A DNA stretch of 64,000 nt from JADKFD01 sp050250665 (GCA_050250665.1 JBFWOF010000009.1:62001-126000), one strand, 5' to 3'; positions 8,970 through 18,022 are shown, counted from the first letter of the stretch. The notes: generated by a model not told the origin, from the sequence alone. Made by a program: numbers and translations.

Positions 8970-10544
8970 TCATCCCTGCACCAGCCAATGCAGATAGTTG
9001 GGGTAACGCTGATGCAGGGATTTCAGCAGCAGCAAATCGTCGTGCAGCGGCCCGTAGATCTTGCCGCCCTTGGCAATCTGGGCAATCTGGCGCTCGATGC
9101 GGGCCAGGCGCTTGCGCACTTCGGGTTCTTCCACGCCTTCCAGGCCGCGCTGCAGTTCGGCGGCGAGATCGGCCACCGGATCCTTGGCATCCAGTTCCAG
9201 GCGGTCGTATTCCTGACAACTGGCATCGAAGAGATGGCGCAGCCAGCCGATGCGGTCGCTGCGGAAGCCGGTATTGCTGGCGGCCTGGAAGAAGGGCGAG
9301 TCCAGATCGGGCTTGAGCTTGTCGTTGAGCACGAAGGGCAGGACCTGGCGCAGATCGTCCAGGTCCACCTCGTCGCTGCCGCGAAACCAGGCCATGGCCT
9401 TGGCATAGCTGATCAGGGTCATCAGATTGCGCACCGACAGGCCGTTGCGGGTGTGGCAACCCAGGTCTTTCAGGCGGTCGCGACCGTCGTCCTGCGCGGT
9501 CAACCAGTTCCAGTCGGTCCCAGCCAGTCGCGCCGTGTCCTTGCTCTTGTACTCGAACTGGTCGCCGGCCACGTCCATGTACTCGAACTGGCTGGCGAAG
9601 AACTCCAGCCGCCGGCGCACCGGGGCCGACATCGGCACGGCGCGTACTTCCTTGCCCATGCGCCGCATCTCATCCTCGTTGAAGATGATCTCGCGCGGCA
9701 CGAATTCCTCTGGCCGTGCGTCCTCCTCGATCCGGGTCAGCAATTCGCCGAGAAAGCGCGGGTTGAAGGCCAGCGCCTGCACGATCACATCGATACGGTC
9801 GCGCAGCGCCTCGATCACCTGGTAGGTGCCGCCACCCTGATCGTCATTGGCGGTCAGGTACCAGGCCGCCGGCGGACATTCGTAGATCTGGTCGAACTGC
9901 TCGGCGTAGTTGTCGCCCATCAGCGTCAGCAGCGCGCTCTGGGTGCGTGTGGGTATGCGGTTGTACTCGTCGATGATCTTCACCCGCATCGCCAGCCACG
10001 AGCGCCAGGCCACCCGTACCTTGGCAATGCTGTCGGCGTTGATCAGATCGGAGGGCAGCGGCTGGCCCAGCAGATCGGCCACGGTCATCTGCGGTTGACC
10101 GCGCTGCATGCCGCGGCGCACCTCGCGCACCGGATAGCCGGCGAGCACGCCCATCAGCACCGCGCTGGCGGTCTTGCCGCGACCGGGTCCGCCAATGAAC
10201 AGGCACTTGCGCTGGGTCGCAAAGGTCAGCAGCGGCAGCAGCACAAAGCTGGAATAGCTCTGCGCGCTGGGCAGTGTCAGCCGCGCCTTGCGATCACCCA
10301 GCAGATACTCCTGCGGCGGGCCGTCCAGATATTCGATGTCGTAATGCGGCGAGATGATCGCGGTGTTGACGATCCAGAAATAAGCCTGACGCAGCTTTTC
10401 ATCGAGCGGCAGCGCCTGCGCCTCGGTGTCCGCCACCACATCGGCCGGACCGCGATACAGATCGGCCACATCGAAATGCCGCGGCGCATGCGTAGGCTTG
10501 GGATTGGTCGGCGCCGCCGACAGCCGCTGGAACAGTTTGAGCAT
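8970..10544 (-). CDS. MoxR-family AAA+ ATPase
   Basis: A 524-residue protein with Walker A GGPGRGKT at 118-125 and the MoxR-type Walker B IIDEYNRIP at about 190-198. A sensor-1 region follows (WYLTANDD) and then an arginine-bearing stretch (EALRDRIDV). The first 110 residues are a family-specific extension. The C-terminal 200 residues are long, charged and partly coiled-coil (ELQRGLEGVEEPEVRKRLARI region). That makes it larger than a typical MoxR of about 320-350 residues. The family couples ATP hydrolysis to remodelling of partner proteins, often with a VWA protein that presents the client. It is the first gene of the minus-strand unit with 7721 and 5534. Cytoplasmic, with no signal peptide. 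Confidence 0.9.
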   Translation of the reverse strand: MLKLFQRLSAAPTNPKPTHAPRHFDVADLYRGPADVVADTEAQALPLDEKLRQAYFWIVNTAIISPHYDIEYLDGPPQEYLLGDRKARLTLPSAQSYSSFVLLPLLTFATQRKCLFIGGPGRGKTASAVLMGVLAGYPVREVRRGMQRGQPQMTVADLLGQPLPSDLINADSIAKVRVAWRSWLAMRVKIIDEYNRIPTRTQSALLTLMGDNYAEQFDQIYECPPAAWYLTANDDQGGGTYQVIEALRDRIDVIVQALAFNPRFLGELLTRIEEDARPEEFVPREIIFNEDEMRRMGKEVRAVPMSAPVRRRLEFFASQFEYMDVAGDQFEYKSKDTARLAGTDWNWLTAQDDGRDRLKDLGCHTRNGLSVRNLMTLISYAKAMAWFRGSDEVDLDDLRQVLPFVLNDKLKPDLDSPFFQAASNTGFRSDRIGWLRHLFDASCQEYDRLELDAKDPVADLAAELQRGLEGVEEPEVRKRLARIERQIAQIAKGGKIYGPLHDDLLLLKSLHQRYPNYLHWLVQG

Positions 10545-10615
10545 GGTCAGAGCCGGTCAGGACTGCTGCCGCAATATGCCATGGGGACGGGGCAGGGGGC
10601 AGGGGCCTGGCGACG

Positions 10616-11299
10616 GTCGTAGGTCACGTTGCCCGCACCGCGGGCTACGTGACACGGTGACGCGGCGACAATCTGGGGGAGCGACGGCGGCGATGTTCCG
10701 CAGATGGCGGCGTCACCGCGTCACGTAGCACGCTACGCTCCCAACGTGACCTACGTCGTCGCGCCTACGCGGCCAGCCCGTCGCGAAACGGTCGTAGGTC
10801 ACGTTGCCCGCACCGCGGGCTACGTGACACGGTGACGCGGCGAAAATCTGGGTGAGCGACGGCCGCGATGTTTCGCAGGCAGTGGCGTCACTGCGTCACG
10901 TAGCTCGCTGCGCTCCCAACGTGACTTACGTCGTCGCGCCTACGCGGCCAGCCCCTCGCGAAACGGTCGTAGGTCACGTTGCCCGCACCGCGGGCTACGT
11001 GACACGGTGACGCGGCGAAAATCTGGGTGAGCGACGGTCGCGATGTTTCGCAGGCAGTGGCGTCACTGCGTCACGTAGCTCGCTGCGCTCCCAACGTGAC
11101 CTACGTCGTCGCGCCTACGCGGCCAGCCCCTCGCGAAACGGTCGTAGGTCACGTTGCCCGCATCGCGGGCTACGTGACACGGTGAAGCAGCGACAATTTG
11201 GGTGGGCGACGGCCGCGATGTTTCGCAGGCAGTGGCGTCACTGCGTCACGTAGCTCGCTGCGCTCCCAACGTGACCTACGTCGGCGCGCCCATGCGGCC
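10616..11299. repeat. Tandem array of four 175-bp repeats
   Basis: Copies begin at 10616, 10791, 10966 and 11141, an exact 175-base period, with the last copy ending a few bases short. Each unit contains two inverted motifs, GTAGGTCACGTTGCCC...GGGCTACGTGAC and GTCACGTAGCTCGC...CAACGTGACCTAC. Units differ at only a few positions. The array fills the 763-base gap between the MoxR start and the ruvC stop; no gene is seen there. It is not CRISPR-like, because the whole unit repeats without unique spacers. Confidence 0.92.
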
Positions 11300-11307
11300 C
11301 GTGCCCG

Positions 11308-11844
11308 CTACCGAAACAGCTTCGCCGGTAGGCCCAGTCTGCCGGCGGCCTCGCGCATGTGGGCATGGGTGATGGCCACGGCCAGGGCGTCGGCGGCGTC
11401 GGATTGCAGCTGGCCTTGCAGGGTCAGCAGGATGCCGACCATGTATTGCACCTGAGCCTTGTCGGCACCGCCGGATCCGACCACCGAGTTCTTGATATGC
11501 CGCGGCGCGTATTCGCTGACCGGCAGGCCGGCGTTGACGCAGGCGCAGATGGCGGCACCACGGGCCTGTCCCAGCTTCAATGCCGATTGCGGGTTCTTCG
11601 ACAGGAACACGGTTTCCACCGCCGCTTCGTCGGGCCTGAATTCGGCGATGGCGGCGCTGACGCCATCGAAAATGTCCTTCAGGCGCAGTGGGAAATTCTC
11701 GTCGGAGGTCTGCACGAAGCCATGGTGCAGGTGCTTGAGCTGGCCGCGACTGACCGTGATCAGGCCGATGCCGGTGCGGCGTGATCCGGGATCGATGCCC
11801 AGTATGCGAGTGCTCAATGGCTGGTTTCCGAAAGGTCGGACCAC
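11308..11844 (-). CDS. ruvC: Holliday junction endonuclease RuvC
   Basis: 178 residues (E. coli RuvC 173). The N-terminal catalytic stretch ILGIDPGSRRTGIGLI carries the first Asp. A Glu in EAAVETVFLSKNPQSALKLG and the C-terminal Asp pair in SDAADALAVAITH complete the RNase H-like site. The annotated ATG (MVRPFGNQPL) adds about nine residues over the usual N-terminus; an in-frame TTG just before STRILGIDPG is an alternative. It resolves Holliday junctions with RuvAB. It lies 26 bases downstream of yebC on the minus strand, the usual yebC-ruvC order. No ruvA or ruvB follows; the tandem repeat array does, so ruvAB must be elsewhere or farther away. Confidence 0.95.
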   Translation of the reverse strand: MVRPFGNQPLSTRILGIDPGSRRTGIGLITVSRGQLKHLHHGFVQTSDENFPLRLKDIFDGVSAAIAEFRPDEAAVETVFLSKNPQSALKLGQARGAAICACVNAGLPVSEYAPRHIKNSVVGSGGADKAQVQYMVGILLTLQGQLQSDAADALAVAITHAHMREAAGRLGLPAKLFR

Positions 11845-11870
11845 ACTCTACGGCAAGCCGGGGCCAGCGA

Positions 11871-12611
11871 TCACTGATAGGCCTCCGCCGGCAGATCGGC
11901 ATTGCTGTAGACGTTCTGCACATCGTCCAGCTCTTCCAGCCATTCCAGCAGCCTGGCGACCGCCACCGCGGTTTCGCCTTCGACGCTGACATCAATCGCA
12001 GCACGCATGCGCACCTCTGCCTGATCCGGGGCGGCGCCATGCTCGCGCAGGAAGCGGACGGCCTCCTCGAAGACTTCGGGGCTGGTCAGTACATCGATGG
12101 AGCCGTCCTCGGGGTACACCACCACATCGTCGGCGCCGGCCTCGATGGCCAGGTCCGTGATCCGCGCCTCGTCGGCGCCCGGGGCGAAGGACAGCACGCC
12201 CTGCTTGGCGAACAGATAAGCCACCGAACCATCGGTGCCGAGATTGCCGCCGAACTTGCTGAAGGCATGGCGCACATCGGCCACGGTGCGCTGCTTGTTG
12301 TCGGTCATGCAATCGACCAGCACCGCCACGCCGCCCGGGGCATAGCCCTCGTAGCGCAATTCCTCGTAGTTGACGCCTTCCAGTTCGCCGCTGGCCTTCT
12401 TGATGGCGCGCTCGATGTTGTCCTTGGGCATGGAGTTGGCAAAGGCTTTGTCCATCGCCGCGCGCAGGCGCGGATTGCCCGCCGGATCGGCGCCGCCGGT
12501 GCGCACGGCGACATGAATCTCGCGCACGAGCTTCGTGAAGATCTTGCCGCGGACGGCGTCCTGCTTGCCCTTGCGGTGCTGGATATTGGCCCATTTGCTG
12601 TGGCCGGCCAT
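11871..12611 (-). CDS. yebC: YebC/TACO1-family protein (probable transcription/translation factor)
   Basis: The start is MAGHSKWANIQHRKGKQDA (12611), the invariant N-terminus of the family. This gives 246 residues, the normal length. Further upstream the same frame stays open but translates a repeat, so it is not coding. The family includes DNA-binding regulators (YebC/PmpR) and ribosome-associated factors that relieve stalling at proline tracts; which role applies cannot be told. It is cytoplasmic and directly upstream of ruvC. Confidence 0.95.
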   Translation of the reverse strand: MAGHSKWANIQHRKGKQDAVRGKIFTKLVREIHVAVRTGGADPAGNPRLRAAMDKAFANSMPKDNIERAIKKASGELEGVNYEELRYEGYAPGGVAVLVDCMTDNKQRTVADVRHAFSKFGGNLGTDGSVAYLFAKQGVLSFAPGADEARITDLAIEAGADDVVVYPEDGSIDVLTSPEVFEEAVRFLREHGAAPDQAEVRMRAAIDVSVEGETAVAVARLLEWLEELDDVQNVYSNADLPAEAYQ

Positions 12612-12677
12612 GGCGTGTAGCTCCGGGTGGAAATGCGGGGGCGAGATTATACGGGGCAGGGGGCAGGGGTGCTTCGC

Positions 12678-12762
12678 CTGTGGGAGCGGCTTCAGCCGCG
12701 ATCCGCTACAGGCAACACGGTGGATGCGTTTAGAACCGTCGCGGCTGAAGCCGCTCCCACAG
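12678..12762. repeat. REP-like inverted pair (GTGGGAGCGGCTTCAGCC family)
   Basis: 12680-12703 reads GTGGGAGCGGCTTCAGCC... and 12738-12762 is its reverse complement (...GGCTGAAGCCGCTCCCAC). The pair sits between the divergent yebC and 12864 genes. The same unit recurs at 35681-35807. Units of this sequence are widespread REP-like elements in Pseudomonas and Xanthomonadales, from general knowledge. Confidence 0.8.
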
Positions 12763-12863
12763 TTACGGCGGCAGACATGGGATGTATCAACCGACAACCG
12801 ACAACCGACAACCAGGTCCTAACCCTTATCATCCAGCCTCCTGCACCTGCCCCCGAGTAACCC

Positions 12864-13418
12864 ATGACCGAAGTCGCCGGACAGCGTTTCCGCCTGTACA
12901 ACGCCATCGATCTGGAGGCCGTGATGGCGCGCATGGCGCGGCAGACACTGATGCTGCTGGATCCGGAGCAGCCGACGGTGGTCGTGGGTGTGCTGCGCCG
13001 CGGCGCACCGCTGGCGGATCGGCTGGTGGCGGCGATCGCCACGCTGAACCCGGGATTCCGTGTCGACAGGCTCGATCTCAAGGTCAAGCGCTATTCGGAC
13101 GATCTGCGCTTGCTGCATCCGGAAACCCGCCTGGACGCACCGGAAGCCGGCTCACCCAGCGTGAGGGATCGCCAGGTGCTGGTGATCGACGACGTGCTTT
13201 ACCAGGGCTATTCGCTTTTCCGGGTGCTGGAATTCCTGCGCGCCGAAGGTGCCAGCACCATCCGTTCGGCAGTGCTGGCCGACCGCTGCGTGGCCCGGGT
13301 GCCGGTGATAGCCGACGTCATCGGCGTGCGCCTGCAGATCGCGCCTGGGGATGTCGTGGAATGCAGCGTGCCGCCGTATGAGGCCGAGTTTGCCGTGGAC
13401 GTGCTCCGGCCGGATTGA
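12864..13418 (+). CDS. Phosphoribosyltransferase family protein, PyrR-like
   Basis: 184 residues with the type I PRTase fold: a hood/flexible-loop region, a VVVGVLRRGAPLADRL substrate region and the PRPP-loop VLVIDDVLYQGYSLF at about 112-126. In PyrR and related uracil/hypoxanthine PRTases this loop ends T-G-R-T. Here it is Q-G-Y-S, so PRPP binding may be altered. PyrR binds pyr mRNA or has weak uracil PRTase activity; in gammaproteobacteria it is often found near pyrB/pyrC. No pyrimidine gene is adjacent here, only yebC (divergent) and putA (convergent). Assignment to PRTase is firm; the precise substrate is not. Confidence 0.8.
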   Translation: MTEVAGQRFRLYNAIDLEAVMARMARQTLMLLDPEQPTVVVGVLRRGAPLADRLVAAIATLNPGFRVDRLDLKVKRYSDDLRLLHPETRLDAPEAGSPSVRDRQVLVIDDVLYQGYSLFRVLEFLRAEGASTIRSAVLADRCVARVPVIADVIGVRLQIAPGDVVECSVPPYEAEFAVDVLRPD

Positions 13419-13504
13419 GGCGGGAAAAGAAGCGGGGCAGCAAGAGCGGGGCTGGGGGCTGGGGCGCGGTGATGGGAACCTGCTGCTGCGGCGACGAAGC
13501 CTCC

Positions 13505-13694
13505 GTAGGTCACGTTGGCCGCGCAGCGGCCTACGTGACGCGGTGAAGCGGCAAGATCAGGTCTCGTAGGTCACGTTGGCCGCGCAGCGGCCTACGTGAC
13601 GCGGTGAAGCGGCAAGATCAGCGATAGTCGCTTTGACCGGGCAGCCTCGCGTCGTCGTGTCACGTAGCTCGCTGCGCGAGCAACGTGACCTACG
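13505..13694. repeat. Palindromic repeat patch, GTAGGTCACGTTG family
   Basis: Two direct copies of a 61-base unit start at 13505 and 13566 (GTAGGTCACGTTGGCC...GGCCTACGTGACGCGG). An inverted arm follows near 13660-13694 (GTCACGTAGCTCGC...CAACGTGACCTAC). They fill the gap between the convergent 12864 gene and putA and may act as a bidirectional terminator. Confidence 0.85.
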
Positions 13695-13717
13695 ATTTCC
13701 CGAGTCCCGAGTCCCGA

Positions 13718-16700
13718 TCACTCCGCCTGCGCCAGCAAGGTCGCATTGCCGCCCACGGCCGCGGTGTTGATGGTCAACGTGCGCTCGGTGGTGAAACGGT
13801 GCAGATAATGCGGGCCGCCGGCCTTGGGGCCGGTGCCGGACAGGCCTTCGCCGCCGAAGGGCTGCACGCCGACCACGGCGCCGATCATGTTGCGATTGAC
13901 GTAGCAGTTGCCGGCCCGGATCTTCTGCTGGATCTGCTCGACGGTGCTGTCGATGCGGCTGTGGATGCCCAGGGTCAGGCCGTAGCCGGTGGCGTTGATC
14001 TCGTCGAGGATGCGGTCCAGATCGCGCGACTTGTAGCGGATCACATGCAGCACCGGGCCGAAGATCTCGCGCGGCAGGCGCTTGAGGGAATCGATCTCGA
14101 AGGCATGCGGGGCAAAGTAGCAGCCGTGGGCGTGGGCTTCGCCCAGTTCCAGTTTCTTGATCAGCTTGCCTTCGGTCTTCATGCGTTCGGCGTGGTCGAG
14201 CAGGATCTTGCGGGCATCCTCGTCGATGACCGGACCGATATCGGTGGACAGCAGACCCGGATCGCCGAGCTGGAGTTCATCCATGGCGCCCGCCAGCAGT
14301 TTCAGCGTGCGCTCGGCCACGTCTTCCTGCAGGAACAGGATGCGGGTGGCCGAACAGCGCTGGCCGGCCGAGCCGAAGGCGCCGGAAATGGCGTCCTTGA
14401 CCAGCTGCTCCGGCAGCGCCGAGGAATCGGCGATCAGCGCGTTCTGGCCGCCGGTTTCGGCGATCAGCGTGGCGATGGCGGCATCGCGTGCGGCTAGCGC
14501 CCGGTTGATCAGTCGCGCGGTTTCGGTCGAGCCGGTGAAGGCGACGCCGGCCACGCGCGGATCGGCCGTCAGGCGGGCACCCACGGTGGCGCCATCGCCC
14601 GGCAGCAACTGCAGCACTTCGGCCGGAATGCCGGCTTCGTGCAGCAGCTGGGTGGCGCGATGGGCGACCAGATTGGTCTGTTCGGCCGGCTTGGCGATCA
14701 CGGTATTGCCGGCCACCAGGGCCGCGGCCACCTGACCGGCAAAGATCGCCAGCGGGAAGTTCCACGGGCTGATGCAGACGAAGACACCGCGGCCGTGCAG
14801 GAACAGCTGGTTGGACTCGCCGGTCGGGCCGGGCAGCAGTTTCGGGGCAAATTCGCGGCGCGCGCACTGGGCGTAGTAGCGACAGAAATCGATGGCTTCG
14901 CGGACTTCGGCGATGCCGTCGGGAATGGTCTTGCCGGCCTCGCGCGTGCACAGCGCGATCAGTTCGGCGCGGTGGGCTTCCATCAGATCGGCGGCGCGTT
15001 CCAGCATAAGCGCCCGCCGTTCCACCGGCGTGGCGTCCCAGCCGGGCTGGGCCTTGTGGGCGATGTCGAGGGCCTTCTCGACCAGTGCGGCATCGGCCGG
15101 CACCCAGTGTCCGATCTCCCGGCGGCGATCAGCCGGATCGGTGATGGCGATCGGCGCGGCGGCGCTGGACGAGCCTGGTACCAGCGGCTCGGCGCGCAAC
15201 TGGCCGAAACGCACGCCGGCGGCCTCGTCGATCAGGGCGCGCAGCTCGCGCTCCTGGGCCAGATTGATGCCGCGCGAATTCTGGCGGTCGCTGCCGTATA
15301 GATTGAGTGGCAGCGGGATGCGCGGATGGGCCTTGGGCTCGGTCGCGGCGACTACATCGTTGGGATGCTGGATCAGATCGTCCACGGCCACGTCTTCGTC
15401 GACGATGCGGTTGACGAAGGAGCTGTTGGCGCCGTTCTCCAGCAGACGTCGGACCAGATAGGGCAACAGATCCTCATGCGAACCGACCGGCGCGTAGATG
15501 CGGCAGGCCGCATTCAGGCGTTCAGCCGGAACCACCTCGGCATAGAGGTCGGCCGCCATGCCGTGCAGGCGCTGGTATTCGAAGGGCTGACCCGCGGCCA
15601 GATGGTGGATGGCGGCAATGGTGTGGGCGTTGTGGGTGGCAAATTGCGGATAAAGCACGCCGCCATGGGCGAGGATGCGCTTGGCGCAGGCCAGATAACT
15701 GAGATCGGTGTTGGGCTTGCGCGTGTACACCGGGTAGCCGGAATAGCCGTCGATCTGGGCGCGCTTGATTTCGCTGTCCCAGTAGGCGCCCTTGACCAGT
15801 CGCACATTCAGCAGTCGGCCGCTGCCGCGGGCCATGTCAGCCAGCCAGTCGACGGCGCCGATGGCGCGCTTCTGATACGACTGCAGCGCCAGTCCGAAGC
15901 CGTTCCAGCCCTCCAGCGAGGGATCGCAATGCACCCTGGCGATCAGTTCCAGCGACAGTTCCAGTCGATCGGCCTCTTCGGCATCGATGGTCATGGGAAT
16001 GCCCTGGGCTTTGGCCAGCTGCGCCAGCTCGAGGATGCGCGGGGTCAGCTCGGCCAGCACGCGGGCGCGCTTGGCGCGCTCGTAACGCGGGTGCAGGGCC
16101 GACAGCTTGACCGAAATGCTGGGAGCGGCGATGACATCCGGAAACGGGCCGCGCTTGCCGATGGACAGGATCGCGGCGCGATAGCTCTGCATGTAGCGTT
16201 CGGCATCGGCTGCGGTCAGCGCCGATTCGCCGAGCATGTCGAAGGAATGGCGGTAGCCGCGCTGATCCTTGTCGTCGGCGCGCTTGAGCGCCTCGTCGAT
16301 GCTGCGGCCCATGACGAACTGGTGACCCATGATGCGCATGGCCTGACGCGTAGCCAGGCGCACCACCGGTTCGCCGGAACGGCTGATCAGGCGCTTGAAG
16401 GCGCCGAAGAAATTGCGCTTGGTGTCCTCGCCGATACGGACCAGCTTGCCGGTGAGCATCAGTCCCCAGGTGCCGGCATTGACCAGCAGGCTGTCGCTCT
16501 TGCCGGCATGGGCCTCGAAGTTGGCTTCGCCGAGCTTGTCGGAGATCAGCTTGTCGGCGGTGTCGGCGTCTGGAATGCGCAGCAGGGCTTCGGCCACGCA
16601 CATCAGCAGCACACCTTCCTCGCTGGACAGATCGTACTGGCGCATGAAGGACTCGACCGGACTCTGGTCGGCCTTGCGTGCGCGCACCCGCCGCACCAGA

Positions 16701-16870
16701 TCGGCGGCGGTGTCGTGGATGCGCGACTTCAGATCGGCGTCCATCTCCGCCACCCGCAGCAGATCGGCCACCGCTTCGGCCTCTTCACGGGCGTAGTGTT
16801 CGGCCAGTCTCAGCAGGGCCGGATCGGCGTCGGAGGGTGCATCACGGAGCAGGGCGAGTTCTGGGTTCAT
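13718..16870 (-). CDS. putA: Bifunctional proline dehydrogenase / L-glutamate-gamma-semialdehyde dehydrogenase
   Basis: About 1050 residues from MNPELALLRD (16870); an ATG five codons upstream is also possible. An alpha domain is followed by the FAD-binding PRODH barrel at about 180-480 (GKRGPFPDVIAAPSISVKLS, LNVRLVKGAYWDSEIKRAQ, YAPVGSHEDLLPYLVRRLLE). The aldehyde dehydrogenase domain follows, with the Glu of ETGGQNALI and catalytic Cys of GSAGQRCSATRI at about 840. The enzyme oxidises proline to glutamate, channelling the semialdehyde between sites, at the inner face of the membrane. It lacks the N-terminal ribbon-helix-helix DNA-binding domain of E. coli PutA (1320 residues), so it should not autoregulate. 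Monocistronic; the downstream neighbour is a repeat patch. Confidence 0.96.
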   Translation of the reverse strand: MNPELALLRDAPSDADPALLRLAEHYAREEAEAVADLLRVAEMDADLKSRIHDTAADLVRRVRARKADQSPVESFMRQYDLSSEEGVLLMCVAEALLRIPDADTADKLISDKLGEANFEAHAGKSDSLLVNAGTWGLMLTGKLVRIGEDTKRNFFGAFKRLISRSGEPVVRLATRQAMRIMGHQFVMGRSIDEALKRADDKDQRGYRHSFDMLGESALTAADAERYMQSYRAAILSIGKRGPFPDVIAAPSISVKLSALHPRYERAKRARVLAELTPRILELAQLAKAQGIPMTIDAEEADRLELSLELIARVHCDPSLEGWNGFGLALQSYQKRAIGAVDWLADMARGSGRLLNVRLVKGAYWDSEIKRAQIDGYSGYPVYTRKPNTDLSYLACAKRILAHGGVLYPQFATHNAHTIAAIHHLAAGQPFEYQRLHGMAADLYAEVVPAERLNAACRIYAPVGSHEDLLPYLVRRLLENGANSSFVNRIVDEDVAVDDLIQHPNDVVAATEPKAHPRIPLPLNLYGSDRQNSRGINLAQERELRALIDEAAGVRFGQLRAEPLVPGSSSAAAPIAITDPADRRREIGHWVPADAALVEKALDIAHKAQPGWDATPVERRALMLERAADLMEAHRAELIALCTREAGKTIPDGIAEVREAIDFCRYYAQCARREFAPKLLPGPTGESNQLFLHGRGVFVCISPWNFPLAIFAGQVAAALVAGNTVIAKPAEQTNLVAHRATQLLHEAGIPAEVLQLLPGDGATVGARLTADPRVAGVAFTGSTETARLINRALAARDAAIATLIAETGGQNALIADSSALPEQLVKDAISGAFGSAGQRCSATRILFLQEDVAERTLKLLAGAMDELQLGDPGLLSTDIGPVIDEDARKILLDHAERMKTEGKLIKKLELGEAHAHGCYFAPHAFEIDSLKRLPREIFGPVLHVIRYKSRDLDRILDEINATGYGLTLGIHSRIDSTVEQIQQKIRAGNCYVNRNMIGAVVGVQPFGGEGLSGTGPKAGGPHYLHRFTTERTLTINTAAVGGNATLLAQAE

Positions 16871-17044
16871 GGCAGGGTCGAGCACCCGCTCGGGGCGGCG
16901 GGATATCCGGGGCGCAGTCTACGACCAGAAGGGTCCGCTTGTTTGCGCAAAAGCGACGTTCATGGTCGCCAATTCAGCTAGCGCAGGGGCTGCAGGCCGG
17001 GAGTGGGTGGCGTTACTCGGTCCACAGGCCATGAACGACGTCCA

Positions 17045-17105
17045 GGAGGGACGCGCGCCTGCGCGGCCGCTCTTGATCTCCGGGTAAGGCAAGGCGGCGC
17101 CCTCC
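17045..17105. repeat. Dispersed palindromic element, GGAGGG...CCCTCC family (copy 2)
   Basis: Same element as 7488-7561 and 44262-44340, here with a shortened centre. It lies in the 594-base gap between the putA start and the DUF2244 gene. Apart from this element and the inverted repeat at 17176-17226, no gene is seen in that gap. Confidence 0.75.
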
Positions 17106-17175
17106 ACAGCAAGGCTTGCGTGCCGGGGAATGCGCCTGCGACGCGCACCCTCGGTCGACTGCTGTCGTAGGTGCA

Positions 17176-17226
17176 GACTTGTCTGGACGCTCTTTGCTGA
17201 ATGCTTGAGAAGCGTCCAGACGAGTC
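17176..17226. repeat. 16-bp inverted repeat upstream of cytochrome oxidase operon
   Basis: GACTTGTCTGGACGCT (17176-17191) and AGCGTCCAGACGAGTC (17211-17226) pair with one mismatch around a 19-base loop. No T-run follows, so it is not a standard terminator. It lies 239 bases before the DUF2244 start. It may be an operator or a degenerate repeat; I cannot decide. Confidence 0.5.
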
Positions 17227-17464
17227 TGGACGTACGGAAGCGGGCTCTTCGCCCGGATGTATCGCTGAAATTGCCACGGATCGTTGGCGAGCGCTACGAC
17301 CTGCGTCCGAAATGGGCGATTTCCGTTGTATTCCGCTGCCCAGACTGTCCATCGCGCATCCCGATCGTCTTCACCTCCCGCATTTTTCGCAACTTCCACG
17401 GCTCCGACGATAGAGTCTCGTTGCCCCCCAACATCACCGGCGGGTAAACTCCACGGGTTTTCAG

Positions 17465-18022
17465 ATGCACAAGGCAACCTCAACCAGCGTGAACGAGCCG
17501 CTCAGCGAGAAGCAGCTGAACGGAGTGGTGGAGATCATCGCCAGGCCTAACCGCTCGGCGACTCCGGCCACCATGCTGGGCGTATTTGCGGCGCTGGCCT
17601 TTTCGGTGCTGATGGTGTCCTTGTTCAGCTACTTGCAGGGAAATGTCTGGGCGCCGCTGTTCGCGCTGGCCGATCTGGCCCTGGTGGCGGTTTGTTTCAG
17701 GTGGGTGTGGCGCCGGGGTGAGGACTACGACTGTATCCGGATGGATTCGGAGCAGATCGCGATCGAATCGCGCCGCGGACCCGAGGCACGTACGGTCAGC
17801 TACCAGACCGGCTGGGCCCGGGTCTGGTCGGAGCTCAATCGGCGCGGTGATGGCAACAATGTTTTCGTGGGTTCACACGGCAAGCGCACCGAAGTGGGAA
17901 GCTTTCTGATTGATGCGCAACGGGCGCACCTGGAAGCACTGATCAAGATGAGGCTGGGGCAGGCTCGACCGGGCCCCGGTCATGAAGGATTCGAAAACGT
18001 GGCAAGAGGACATACGGCATGA
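17465..18022 (+). CDS. DUF2244 membrane protein, first gene of cytochrome oxidase operon
   Basis: 185 residues with two adjacent membrane segments at about 35-80 (MLGVFAALAFSVLMVSLFSY and APLFALADLALVAVCFRW), then the soluble DUF2244 part (YDCIRMDSEQIAIESRRG, FVGSHGKRTEVGSFL). The family is a small integral membrane protein of unknown function, common beside cytochrome oxidase genes in proteobacteria. The stop overlaps the coxB start by four bases, so the two are probably co-translated. It may serve in oxidase assembly, by context only. Confidence 0.85.
   Translation: MHKATSTSVNEPLSEKQLNGVVEIIARPNRSATPATMLGVFAALAFSVLMVSLFSYLQGNVWAPLFALADLALVAVCFRWVWRRGEDYDCIRMDSEQIAIESRRGPEARTVSYQTGWARVWSELNRRGDGNNVFVGSHGKRTEVGSFLIDAQRAHLEALIKMRLGQARPGPGHEGFENVARGHTA

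Noticed and set aside
8904..10622. A 572-codon plus-strand frame over the MoxR gene
   Set aside because: Shadow of the MoxR ATPase; no start context and low-complexity His/Gln-rich translation.
10616..11299. CRISPR array
   Set aside because: The full 175-base unit is repeated with no variable spacers and no cas genes are near.
15326..16981. A 551-codon plus-strand frame over putA
   Set aside because: Antisense shadow of a well-conserved enzyme, with no recognisable domain.
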